DNA from: Arsukibacterium sp. UBA5043
Lineage (GTDB): Bacteria > Pseudomonadota > Gammaproteobacteria > Enterobacterales > Alteromonadaceae
NCBI GenBank assembly: GCA_002415085.1
Contig: DIBV01000017.1
Location: 1-64,000, forward strand
Reading direction: 5' to 3'
Length of the DNA: 64,000 nucleotides
Positions 1 through 6,306 of the stretch are shown here, in pieces. The notes under the pieces were generated by a model. That model worked only from the letters and a program-made list of their open reading frames with translations. It was not told the origin of the DNA and did not search any database. Within the stretch, counting starts at the first letter, position 1. Each line of letters starts with the position of its first letter. The position numbers were made by a program, and so were the translations under genes.

Positions 1-37
1 TACTTTTTATGGGTAAGAACAATTTCAAGGACGAATA

Positions 38-775
38 GTGAAGCATTTAGTTTTAGTTTTTTTATTTCTGGTTATTAGCTGTACCAGTTTAAAAGATGTT
101 GGTGAAAGCAGCCAAAATTCTGAAGCTACTGTTGGAATAGAAGATGGACAACTGATCTATAAAGGTGAAATAACTGAAACCTCAAATAATGTGATTTTTT
201 CATTGTTTAGGGCGGCTGAACTCAAGCCAAACCGACTGCTTATTTCCAGCCAAGGCGGTGAGATTGGTGCGGGAATGGATTTGGGGCAGTGGGTCAAAGA
301 TAATGATTTGGATGTTGAAATCATAAGAGTATGCGCTTCTTCTTGTGCCAACTATGTATTACCAGCTGCCAATACTAAGTACTTAAGAAAAGACTCGGTT
401 CTGATTTGGCATGGTAGCGCCTGGCAGACCAATTGGCATGTTGATAAAGAGCACCGCGTATCTTTCAATTCATACATTACTTTAATGCGTCAGAGAGAAA
501 CTGAATTTTACGCAGATATCACAGTCGACAACCTAATAACTACTTACGGCCAGTCTGAGTTTGATTTTTTGGACTTTGCCCTGAGCTTGTTAGGCAAAGG
601 AACTGTTGGTTACGATTACTCTTTAGCCGATATGGAGAAGCTTGGGCTAGTGAATATCGTACTCATAGACGGTGAATGGAATTGGAGAACGCATAGGCCT
701 GACAAAGCAAATTTGGTAAAACGTATAAAGCTCGACAATGATTTTAAGTTCGAGCTTCGTAGATTTGAAATATAA
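38..775 (+). CDS. Lipoprotein with ClpP/crotonase-like fold (COG3904-type), function unknown
   Basis: A 245-residue protein starting at GTG, with an AAGGA ribosome site six bases upstream. The N-terminus is a lipoprotein signal (hydrophobic residues 3-13, lipobox V-I-S-C15), so it is probably tethered in the envelope. Residues 67-80 read L-L-I-S-S-Q-G-G-E-I-G-A-G-M, the strand-turn typical of ClpP/SppA-like folds. Residues 99-103 (C-A-S-S-C) sit where these proteases place the nucleophile, and H125 follows. This matches the predicted periplasmic proteins of COG3904. Whether it is an active serine protease cannot be told. It is the first of a run of small same-strand genes, and its stop codon lies inside an ATAACAAG motif shared with other gene ends here. 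Confidence 0.75.
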   Translation: MKHLVLVFLFLVISCTSLKDVGESSQNSEATVGIEDGQLIYKGEITETSNNVIFSLFRAAELKPNRLLISSQGGEIGAGMDLGQWVKDNDLDVEIIRVCASSCANYVLPAANTKYLRKDSVLIWHGSAWQTNWHVDKEHRVSFNSYITLMRQRETEFYADITVDNLITTYGQSEFDFLDFALSLLGKGTVGYDYSLADMEKLGLVNIVLIDGEWNWRTHRPDKANLVKRIKLDNDFKFELRRFEI

Positions 776-870
776 CAAGAAAATTTTATTGCCAGTAATA
801 GTCGCGAGCCGTAACGTCAACCCGCTGCGCGGCGTTTCATGCTAAAACGCTACGGCTTAGCCCTGCCCTA
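772..870 (+). other. Candidate degenerate integron attC-like site
   Basis: The spacer begins at the stop codon with ATAACAAG and contains an imperfect inverted repeat: AGCCGTAACGT near 816-826 pairs with AACGCTACGGCT near 847-858. Between the arms lies GTCAACCCGCTGCGCGGCG followed by TTTC, which recalls the central part of Vibrio-type attC sites as I remember them. A clear right-hand GTTRRRY box is not seen, so the call is tentative. Confidence 0.3.
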
Positions 871-893
871 TTCAGATCTTTAAAGGAGGAGAC

Positions 894-1037
894 ATGCTTA
901 ATGAATTAAAAAACTGGTGGAATTCTGTACCAAAAGCCCAGAAAACGGGGCTGATAGTGCTGGCGGCATTTTTTGTGGCAGTGCTTATCTTCAGCTTTGG
1001 GATAACTATTGGCTCATCCCTTGGCAAAGTTATCTGA
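894..1037 (+). CDS. Small single-pass membrane protein, unknown
   Basis: A 47-residue open frame with a near-perfect ribosome site (AAAGGAGGAG) just upstream of its ATG. The first 18 residues are polar with two adjacent tryptophans (N-W-W-N). Residues 19-39 form one hydrophobic segment, and the tail is short (G-S-S-L-G-K-V-I). I do not recognise the family. The strong ribosome site and membrane segment favour a real gene over chance. It sits alone between two hypothetical genes of the same strand in the cassette-like region. Confidence 0.55.
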   Translation: MLNELKNWWNSVPKAQKTGLIVLAAFFVAVLIFSFGITIGSSLGKVI

Positions 1038-1155
1038 AGTCGTTGTACTTTGGAACAATACATCGAAGCACGACGTAAGATATCCGGCTGACAAAAAAGT
1101 AGCCAGCATCAATACTGCCGGGCTTCTTTGGCTAAGCATCAGGTAAGAAATTATA

Positions 1156-1611
1156 ATGCATGTTAAAAATATTGTAGAAAGAATAACCACTGATTTTGAA
1201 GGGGTAATACCAAAATCAAGCTGGGGTGAAACAGCCCTGTTTTATAATCGCGACAAGCTTTTACCCAATGGCGTTTATTTTTGCACTATAAAACAGAAAA
1301 ACGGCGAGAATGATACCGCCTCTGCGCTGGATCGTGAGGACGTATATAGGCTTAGTATTGGCATTGGAGCGCAACGTTACGAACAACTATTCGGCAGCAA
1401 ACCGAAAAGGCCAGCTAAAAGTGGAATAATTGCTACCGGGCACGATTTCACTGCTTTGGATGTACTAATGCCACATCCGGTTTATGGCTGGATGGCCTGG
1501 GTTCAGGTGCTAAACCCAAGTAAAGCAACATTTGAAAGCCTTGTACCACTAATAGCCGAAGCGCATTCAAATGCTGTCATCAAATTTAACAAGAAAAATG
1601 CAAAGATTTAG
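1156..1611 (+). CDS. DUF6194 family protein
   Basis: A 151-residue soluble protein without a signal peptide. The segment around residues 75-125 (R-Y-E-Q-L-F-G, then H-D-F-T-A-L-D-V-L-M-P-H-P-V-Y-G-W-M-A-W and V-L-N-P-S) is the conserved core I associate with DUF6194, which occurs in scattered bacteria and often in accessory DNA. No biochemical role is known to me. Its 3' end contains ATTTAACAAG, which overlaps a candidate recombination-site box. This is the arrangement seen when integron cassettes end inside their own gene. The family call is moderately firm and the function is open. Confidence 0.7.
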   Translation: MHVKNIVERITTDFEGVIPKSSWGETALFYNRDKLLPNGVYFCTIKQKNGENDTASALDREDVYRLSIGIGAQRYEQLFGSKPKRPAKSGIIATGHDFTALDVLMPHPVYGWMAWVQVLNPSKATFESLVPLIAEAHSNAVIKFNKKNAKI

Positions 1612-1678
1612 CTGCAGCCCATTTATCATTGCGTTGTCAAGGCTTGGCCCTCCCCCATCCCGTTTCAATTAGTTAAAT
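1584..1678 (+). other. Candidate integron attC-like site overlapping the DUF6194 gene end
   Basis: ATTTAAC (1584-1590) fits the R'' consensus RYYYAAC and is exactly complementary to GTTAAAT (1672-1678), which fits R' GTTRRRY. The 95-base spacing lies within the known attC range. Inside the left box AAGAAA follows and TTTC precedes the right box, adding partial pairing. The central L boxes are not obvious. No integrase gene is in the window. Confidence 0.35.
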
Positions 1679-1706
1679 CAATAACTTCCCTCTATGAACT
1701 TTCTAA

Positions 1707-1742
1707 CTGCAAATTGCGCGGATTAAATCGCGCAATTTGCAG
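1707..1742. repeat. Perfect 14-bp inverted repeat (hairpin)
   Basis: CTGCAAATTGCGCG (1707-1720) and CGCGCAATTTGCAG (1729-1742) are exact reverse complements around the 8-base loop GATTAAAT. No T-run follows on either strand, so a classical terminator is unlikely. It may be a regulator site, a transcript end, or part of a recombination site. It lies in the 650-base stretch between DUF6194 and the next intact gene. Confidence 0.8.
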
Positions 1743-1775
1743 CAATAACATATCTAACAACAATAAAACGCTTGA

Positions 1776-1984
1776 TATACATTAAGGTTAAATAATAAAC
1801 TCAGGCAACAAAAAATTCAAAGGGAAATCTGGCAGCAACGTGCGGCTATTGATGATTTAAATAATTTTTTAAATGTTTCTCAAGGTGAATAGATATGACT
1901 AAAGGAATACTATCGCATGATAAATATCATCAAGGGAAGAAGTTAATTCGATTCACTCACACGCCGGTTCCTTGCTCATTATGA
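1776..1984 (+). pseudogene. Remnants of two coupled small genes, unrecognised
   Basis: An open frame with no start codon runs from just after a TGA (1773-1775) to TAG at 1890-1892. It encodes 38 residues ending in an amphipathic, coding-like tail (...I-Q-R-E-I-W-Q-Q-R-A-A-I-D-D-L-N-N-F-L-N...). Three bases later an ATG (1895), with AAGGTGA eight bases upstream, opens a 29-codon frame ending at 1984. This looks like the truncated end of one gene coupled to the truncated start of another, as in a broken two-gene operon. Identity is unknown, and chance is possible. Confidence 0.3.
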
Positions 1985-2098
1985 CGACGCTAGGGTCGAC
2001 GTTCACACTTAACTTTACACAGTTGGAATAACTATATGCTAAGGCTATCAATACTTATTTATCAGAGATCATACCTATACTGATTGCGCCACAAGTAC

Positions 2099-2214
2099 AG
2101 CTAACGAAACAGTGACGTTCATTCAAGCTTGGGTTTTAGCGACAGCTTGTTATTTACAATTGGATTGTATTTAATGGCTTATAAGTTGCTCGGCTGTGTG
2201 GCGGGCGTTAAATT
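2099..2214 (+). other. Candidate attC-like site with GCGGGCGTTAAAT right end
   Basis: The right end GGCGGGCGTTAAAT resembles the end of Vibrio-type attC sites, and GTTAAAT fits GTTRRRY. A left GCTAACG lies about 110 bases upstream, and an internal CAAGCT/AGCTTG inverted repeat is present. The left box deviates from consensus at one base. Apart from this and the elements listed separately, I see nothing convincing between 1985 and 2265. Confidence 0.3.
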
Positions 2215-2265
2215 ATCAAGCGACTGCGCGAGAAACGTTATTTTCAGGACTTTAAGGATTAATTT

Positions 2266-2460
2266 ATGGGCTTTGGTGGGATAAGTATTTGGCATTTATT
2301 CATCGTTTTGGCACTACCGCTACTCCATGTAGTCATTTCGAGCCGGTCATACGGTGGTGCTAAGTTTGGTTGGTCGCTAGCGGTTGTATTTTTTCCATTA
2401 CTTGGATACATCATTTTTTTGATAGTGACTCAGCCGGCAAAAAAGGTTGAACAGAGTTAA
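2266..2460 (+). CDS. Small two-pass membrane protein, phospholipase D N-terminal-like
   Basis: A 64-residue protein with a good ribosome site (AAGGA). It has two hydrophobic segments (about 9-24 and 32-52) joined by a short polar loop (S-S-R-S-Y-G-G-A-K), and a basic tail. The second segment, ending in P-L-L-G-Y-I-I-F-L-I-V, resembles the PLDc_N (phospholipase-D nuclease N-terminal) membrane motif. The first 13 residues also recall TatA (G-G-I-S-I-W-H-L), but no amphipathic helix follows, so it is not TatA. The role is unknown. Confidence 0.6.
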   Translation: MGFGGISIWHLFIVLALPLLHVVISSRSYGGAKFGWSLAVVFFPLLGYIIFLIVTQPAKKVEQS

Positions 2461-2505
2461 TTGACTTAACTAGGGCTGTCAGCAATGCCCCCATTGGTTA
2501 CTGAA

Positions 2506-2538
2506 CCTCAATTTCAACCTCAATTTCAACCTCAATTT
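2506..2538 (+). repeat. 12-bp tandem repeat, nearly three units
   Basis: CCTCAATTTCAA is present twice in full and then as a 9-base third partial unit. It lies upstream of the small membrane gene at 2599, in a part that would read Q-F-Q-P-Q-F-Q-P if translation began further upstream. I think it is non-coding spacer. Confidence 0.8.
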
Positions 2539-2598
2539 CGCTGCGCAGTTGTGTGGTCGCTGCGGTGTGTTTTACATGTCATCAGAGATTTTAGATTA

Positions 2599-2829
2599 AT
2601 GTCAAACGTCTTAAAGGTGGTTAAGTTGCAGAACGCTAAATCGGAATTCAAAATGCTGGTTGTTTTGGTATTTTGTTTTGTTGCAATGTCATTTTTTGCA
2701 ACAGGTTTTATGTATGCTCAAGCTTCAGAAATTAGCATTCTGATTAAGCTTCTGGCAATTGTGGGCGCGGTTAATATTGCTATGATGCTATACATACTTA
2801 AAAAATTCAGTGCTTTAGTAAAAACATAA
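2599..2829 (+). CDS. Small two-pass membrane protein, unknown
   Basis: A 76-residue protein if the ATG at 2599 is used. The frame is open upstream to 2485, but that part is a tandem repeat and low-complexity. Residues 1-18 are polar and basic. Two hydrophobic helices follow (about 19-38 and 48-66), then a basic tail. No family is recognised. The stop codon lies in ATAACAAGGCG, the same stop-associated motif as the gene at 38-775. Confidence 0.5.
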   Translation: MSNVLKVVKLQNAKSEFKMLVVLVFCFVAMSFFATGFMYAQASEISILIKLLAIVGAVNIAMMLYILKKFSALVKT

Positions 2830-2917
2830 CAAGGCGATATTGTCGCCACTTTCGTGGCTGGAACCGATTACGCTGCACTCCAGCCGCCCCCAAGTTTCAT
2901 TGTATGTAAGGGTACTT
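2826..2917 (+). other. Candidate attC-like structured spacer
   Basis: It starts with TAACAAGGCG at the stop codon, followed by TGTCGCC, which can pair back to GGCGATA. A second stem, GGCTGGA and TCCAGCC, is separated by 16 bases. The TAACAAG start and the central hairpin fit an attC layout. A clean right-end box is missing. Confidence 0.3.
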
Positions 2918-3223
2918 ATGCGTAAATTTCTGGTTGTATTTTTTTTAATTGCTCCTTTTACTGGTGCGTCTCAAATTGATGCTTGTGACGAGGCCGATTC
3001 GGCGTTTATTCACGCTAACATCAAAAAAAGTCAAAACGCCATATCTTATGTGCCTTTTGAACTAGCTGAAAAATTTGAAGGTATTTGCGACATTAAAAAC
3101 ATAGAAATGATGGATGGGCTGGAATATCTTCTATACAAAAATACGGAAACAGGCTCTTATTTCATAGGGTTATACAACGGATTAGATGGTAGTAACCAAT
3201 TGCATGGGCCTTTTATCAAATAA
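2918..3223 (+). CDS. Secreted or periplasmic small protein, unknown
   Basis: A 101-residue protein read from the ATG at 2918, chosen because it gives a clean signal peptide: M-R-K, a hydrophobic core, then T-G-A-S before Q. The open frame extends upstream to 2840, but that part is the structured spacer. The mature part is about 83 residues, with two cysteines (C-D-E-A and I-C-D-I) that could form a disulfide. It ends in a tyrosine-rich, antiparallel-looking stretch. No family is recognised. Confidence 0.5.
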   Translation: MRKFLVVFFLIAPFTGASQIDACDEADSAFIHANIKKSQNAISYVPFELAEKFEGICDIKNIEMMDGLEYLLYKNTETGSYFIGLYNGLDGSNQLHGPFIK

Positions 3224-3337
3224 GCTGTATAAAACAGAAAAAGAAATCCGAAGGCTTGCCGCGCAACTGCTTTGCTTTTAATGGCCAGGAACAGGAGATC
3301 ATCAACACTTGTTCAAGTGTTAAATAAGGAGAATGTT

Positions 3338-3565
3338 TTGAGTGATGACAATAAAAAAACTGGATTAACCAAACATAATCAATCTATGATTGGAGCTGGC
3401 ATAGCAATAGGTGTTGCTGTAGGAGTGGCTATTGGTAATGCAATAGATAATTTAGGTGCAGGTATCGCAATCGGCATTGCTATTGGGGCTGCGATTGGTG
3501 CAGGATTACAGCAAAAGAAAACGCCTGACCAAGATAAAAATAAAGAAAAAGATAAGTCTGAGTAA
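3338..3565 (+). CDS. Small glycine-zipper membrane protein
   Basis: About 75 residues from a TTG start at 3338, preferred because AAGGAG ends six bases before it; upstream starts lack a site. The middle (about residues 18-55) is a string of G-x-x-x-G/A repeats (G-A-G-I-A-I-G-V-A-V-G, G-A-G-I-A-I-G-I-A-I-G), a glycine-zipper able to span or insert in a membrane. The tail is strongly charged (K/D/E-rich). Similar short proteins occur in Alteromonadales with no assigned role. Confidence 0.55.
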   Translation: MSDDNKKTGLTKHNQSMIGAGIAIGVAVGVAIGNAIDNLGAGIAIGIAIGAAIGAGLQQKKTPDQDKNKEKDKSE

Positions 3566-3594
3566 AATCGCAACCAAACCCTGGAACAGCGAAC

Positions 3595-3625
3595 AAGCAA
3601 GCCCCTGCAATACAAGGGCTTGCTT
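3595..3625. terminator. Bidirectional terminator-like hairpin
   Basis: AAGCAAGCCC (3595-3604) and GGGCTTGCTT (3616-3625) form a perfect 10-bp stem with an 11-base loop. It lies between the converging ends of the glycine-zipper gene and the SirB2-like gene, as expected for a shared terminator. Confidence 0.65.
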
Positions 3626-3630
3626 CAGTA

Positions 3631-4074
3631 TTAACTTACCGCCAACAGCATTGACTGCGCTGCATCAATATAAGCATTAACATCATCGTTGCTACCTTTT
3701 ACTTTCAGTCTGTGAGCATAAGCCAGTCGGGCACTCATAACAAACCAGAACAGCGCGCTGACAAAACCAACTATGCGCCATAATGTCGATTTTGCCCACT
3801 TTAAGGCAAACGTAATAGATAACACGTAAAGTACGAAACCAGCCAGTTTAGAAGAGGCCCAGCCGTTATAGAAGGGATATAACTGCAGTGGATTAATGCT
3901 TATCAGATAAATAGCCGTGGCAATGAACAGGGTATATAAGATATGCGGGCCAATTTTCAGCAGTTTGTTATTTACCTTATCAGAGCCTTTAATCGTTAAG
4001 GCAAAATTGATCAGAAAAAACACTAGCGTCAGCGCAATTAGGGTTAAGTGGGTATGCTTTATAATCATGTACAT
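3631..4074 (-). CDS. SirB2 family membrane protein
   Basis: A 147-residue integral membrane protein. Four hydrophobic segments are visible (about 8-27, 43-60, 76-92, 103-120), starting with M-I-I-K-H-T-H-L-T-L, a SirB2-like opening. SirB2 was named for effects on Salmonella invasion gene expression, but its molecular role is unclear. It stands alone, with its start at 4074. The 308 bases upstream (4075-4382) hold a CCCCTG/CAGGGG inverted repeat and the terminator of the next gene, and no other coding signal. Confidence 0.7.
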   Translation of the reverse strand: MYMIIKHTHLTLIALTLVFFLINFALTIKGSDKVNNKLLKIGPHILYTLFIATAIYLISINPLQLYPFYNGWASSKLAGFVLYVLSITFALKWAKSTLWRIVGFVSALFWFVMSARLAYAHRLKVKGSNDDVNAYIDAAQSMLLAVS

Positions 4075-4273
4075 GGTGTGTTTCCCCTGAGGTTATTATT
4101 TTCACTTATTTTTACAGGGGCTAATATATCGTTTTTTATGCCCGGGCGACAGCCGCTTTGTATGGGTATCTGGCTGCTTTTTATATCATTAATGACAACA
4201 CTACAGATATGAAACAGAGTACTTAAAGGTGGGAATATAGAAACCGCAGTGTGTTAACGTTGACTGATACAAA

Positions 4274-4299
4274 AAGGCCATCCGTCAGGATGGCCTTTG
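4274..4299 (-). terminator. Rho-independent terminator of the YqaE-like gene
   Basis: The stem AAAGGCCATCC/GGATGGCCTTT with a 4-base loop is followed on the minus strand by a T-run. It lies downstream of the small gene at 4383-4541. Confidence 0.8.
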
Positions 4300-4382
4300 A
4301 CTAACAACAGATGAATTTTAATAGCGGCCAGCCATCAGTGGCAAACCTGCTATTGCTGAACCAGGCATTAGCTACTAATCTA

Positions 4383-4541
4383 CTAGCGCTTTGCAATAAT
4401 GTAGACAGCGTGGATGATGCCCGGGATATACCCTAAAAGCGTTAGTAGGATGTTAATCCAGAATTGGGCCCCAATGCCAACTTGCAAAAACACACCAAGT
4501 GGCGGTAGCAATATCGCAATAATGATTCTAAGAATATCCAT
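4383..4541 (-). CDS. YqaE/Pmp3 family membrane protein (UPF0057)
   Basis: A 52-residue protein with two hydrophobic helices. It carries the hallmark P-P-L-G-V-F-L-Q-V-G-I (residues 12-22), then F-W-I-N-I-L-L-T-L-L-G-Y-I-P-G-I-I-H-A. That matches the Pmp3/YqaE family of small plasma-membrane proteolipids linked to membrane potential and salt or cold stress in yeast and plants. The bacterial role is poorly known. The lipoprotein gene at 4615-5196 lies 73 bases upstream on the same strand, so cotranscription is possible. A terminator follows. Confidence 0.85.
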   Translation of the reverse strand: MDILRIIIAILLPPLGVFLQVGIGAQFWINILLTLLGYIPGIIHAVYIIAKR

Positions 4542-4614
4542 ATTGTCTCCGTGTTAACGTAGCAGGAAAGTTGTGACCAGCGGCACAAAAATTTTGTACT
4601 GATCACTGGCAACG

Positions 4615-5196
4615 CTATCTGGAATAAATTTCTGAAGCGCCATCCAGACGAGCTTGCAGCGCTGATTCATTTCGAACGAAGGTATATTGATTGTTCCAGT
4701 CACCACGGGGCTTTTCGCCAACAATAATATGTTGCACATCAAGATCAGGCGCGTTGATGACTATTCTGTCTGATATACGAACGGTTTGCCCTTCCAGGGG
4801 TTCATTCGTGCTGTTGAGATGAGATACGACTATTAACCTGCGATCCTTAGCATACACCTTTTCAATATCCAGCTCTTGCATATTGCCTTTAATTTCAGCC
4901 TCTACGACAATTGATCGTTTGGACTTTTTGCCCTGCTCATCAGGCATGTTCAAATCCATATAAGGCACTTCGACTTCTTCTTCTTCCATTACTACTACCA
5001 CTTTGGGCACGGTAATGGTTTCAGTTGTGGTGCCGATATCAACACTGGCCCAGTCTACATCGTATTCGGGTAACCGCCCGGAATCCGCACTAACGTCGAC
5101 ATCAACACTGGGTAACTCGCCAGACTGCGTTTTCTCCACTTCACAACCAGAAAGGGCTAATACCGCAACTGCTGCGGCAGCTAATTTGAATTTCAT
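4615..5196 (-). CDS. Lipoprotein of unknown function
   Basis: A 193-residue protein with a textbook lipoprotein signal (A-L-S-G-C18). After an acidic linker comes a stretch rich in valine and glutamate (V-V-V-V-M-E-E-E-E-V-E-V-P), then a basic patch (K-K-S-K-R-S). The C-terminal half (about 95-190) looks like a compact alpha/beta domain. I do not recognise a family. A ribosome site (AAGGAG) precedes the start. It may share a transcript with the YqaE-like gene downstream. Confidence 0.6.
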   Translation of the reverse strand: MKFKLAAAAVAVLALSGCEVEKTQSGELPSVDVDVSADSGRLPEYDVDWASVDIGTTTETITVPKVVVVMEEEEVEVPYMDLNMPDEQGKKSKRSIVVEAEIKGNMQELDIEKVYAKDRRLIVVSHLNSTNEPLEGQTVRISDRIVINAPDLDVQHIIVGEKPRGDWNNQYTFVRNESALQARLDGASEIYSR

Positions 5197-5426
5197 AACA
5201 ACTCCTTTTTATCTGTCAGTTGATCAAAGATATTCCCAACATTCAGAATCCCATGCGAGGTTCATAAATGCCTTTGCTACAACAGGGAGCAAGAAATAAA
5301 CCAACATTTATTTGATTTAACTTTCAATATGTTGAGCAATGATTGGAATAACTAATGTAGAGAAAAGATGAAATATTTTCACATGGTAATGAAGATTACA
5401 CTAAGTAGCTGTATCGCGGGTTTGGC

Positions 5427-5450
5427 GGGCAGCGGATTTATCCGCTGCCC
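5427..5450. terminator. Strong hairpin, probable terminator
   Basis: GGGCAGCGGA and TCCGCTGCCC form a perfect 10-bp stem with the loop TTTA, just downstream of the small basic gene at 5474-5596. No T-run follows, so it may work as a transcript stabiliser or a Rho-assisted end. Confidence 0.5.
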
Positions 5451-5473
5451 GGGATAGTAATTTACTATCGTTA

Positions 5474-5596
5474 CTAATTCTGGTGTCCTAGCACGTTTTT
5501 TTCGCTTTTCTTAGTCGCTTTAGCCGCTTTCTTTTCTTTTGCGGTTAGCAACGGTTTCTTTTTTACGTCTTTTTTACTGTCCTGGCCTTTGCTCAT
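5474..5596 (-). CDS. Small lysine-rich protein, unknown
   Basis: A 40-residue protein from the ATG at 5596. The frame is open further upstream, but a GGTG site lies before this ATG and the internal start gives a uniformly basic product. About a third of the residues are lysine (K-K-D-V-K-K-K, then K-E-K-K-A-A-K-A-T-K-K), with no hydrophobic segment. It could bind nucleic acid or ribosomes, but this is only inferred from charge. Confidence 0.5.
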   Translation of the reverse strand: MSKGQDSKKDVKKKPLLTAKEKKAAKATKKSEKNVLGHQN

Positions 5597-5763
5597 TATA
5601 ATCACCTGTATTTGAAATAAGCTGTATGTAAGGGCCCGCGGCGCCTTACATTTAGCAGTATGGCCCTTATTGCCCAAAGCGCAATAGCAGCCCTTGAATG
5701 CTGACAAACTTACCCTATGTTTAATAGATGAGCGTGTTAAAACAACCCGGAGGAGAACAGAAA

Positions 5764-6216
5764 ATGAAGCCCTACCCCCTGAAAAATGTCGTGGTTATCT
5801 TATTGGCTACTCTGCTGTTTAGTTGTGCCACTAAAGAGAAATCAGGCACTGTCGTTGGCTCTACCACCGGCGCCGCAGCTGGTGCAATATTAGACGATGG
5901 CGGCGCTGGCGGCGTCTTGCTTGGCGCGGTGCTTGGTGGCCTTATTGGCCGTGACGCCGGTGAGGAACTGGACCAGCGCGACAGACGAAATATTAACCAG
6001 GCACTGGAATATAATCCGACCGGCCGCTCGTCGAGCTGGCAAAATCCGGATAACGGCAGAAATTACCAGCTGACGCCAACAGAAACCTTTCAGAGCAATA
6101 ACCGGCCTTGTCGCGACTTCAGAATGGATATTGATGGCCAGCGGGACGATGTGCGCGGTACCGCCTGCCGACGTTCAGATGGCAGCTGGGAAATAATTGA
6201 TCGCAGCTCCTATTAG
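5764..6216 (+). CDS. Glycine-zipper 2TM lipoprotein (17 kDa surface antigen-like)
   Basis: A 150-residue lipoprotein from the ATG at 5764, which has GGAGGAGA upstream. The lipobox is L-F-S-C. Residues 28-65 are a glycine-zipper hairpin (V-V-G-S-T-T-G-A-A-A-G-A and G-G-V-L-L-G-A-V-L-G-G-L-I-G). The C-terminal part has C-R-D-F-R-M-D-I-D-G and G-T-A-C-R-R-S-D-G-S-W-E, the conserved end of the surface-antigen (Rickettsia 17 kDa) group. It probably sits in the outer membrane; the exact role is unknown. Confidence 0.8.
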   Translation: MKPYPLKNVVVILLATLLFSCATKEKSGTVVGSTTGAAAGAILDDGGAGGVLLGAVLGGLIGRDAGEELDQRDRRNINQALEYNPTGRSSSWQNPDNGRNYQLTPTETFQSNNRPCRDFRMDIDGQRDDVRGTACRRSDGSWEIIDRSSY

Positions 6217-6245
6217 AACGAGACTTCTAACAGCGCTCGTGCTGC

Positions 6246-6266
6246 AGCCCCGGCAATGCCGGGGCT
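6246..6266 (+). terminator. Terminator-like hairpin after the surface-antigen gene
   Basis: AGCCCCGGC, AAT and GCCGGGGCT form a perfect 9-bp stem. It lies between convergent genes ending at 6216 and 6307. The T-run is weak. Confidence 0.6.
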
Positions 6267-6306
6267 GGTATTTCAGAAATAGCTGGGGATTTGGCTGCTC
6301 AGGACA

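Noticed and set aside
2266-2460. TatA
   Set aside because: Only the first residues match; there is no amphipathic helix after the membrane segment and no tatBC nearby.
2506-2538. Possible CRISPR-like direct repeats
   Set aside because: Units are adjacent with no spacers and only 12 bases long.
2485-2598. N-terminal extension of the small membrane gene (Q-F-Q-P repeats)
   Set aside because: It is a 12-bp tandem repeat of spacer DNA, and the later ATG at 2599 gives a coherent two-helix protein.
3379-3615. Minus-strand open frame opposite the glycine-zipper gene
   Set aside because: It mirrors the GGN/GCN repeat codons (A-P-I-A repeats) and has no ribosome site.
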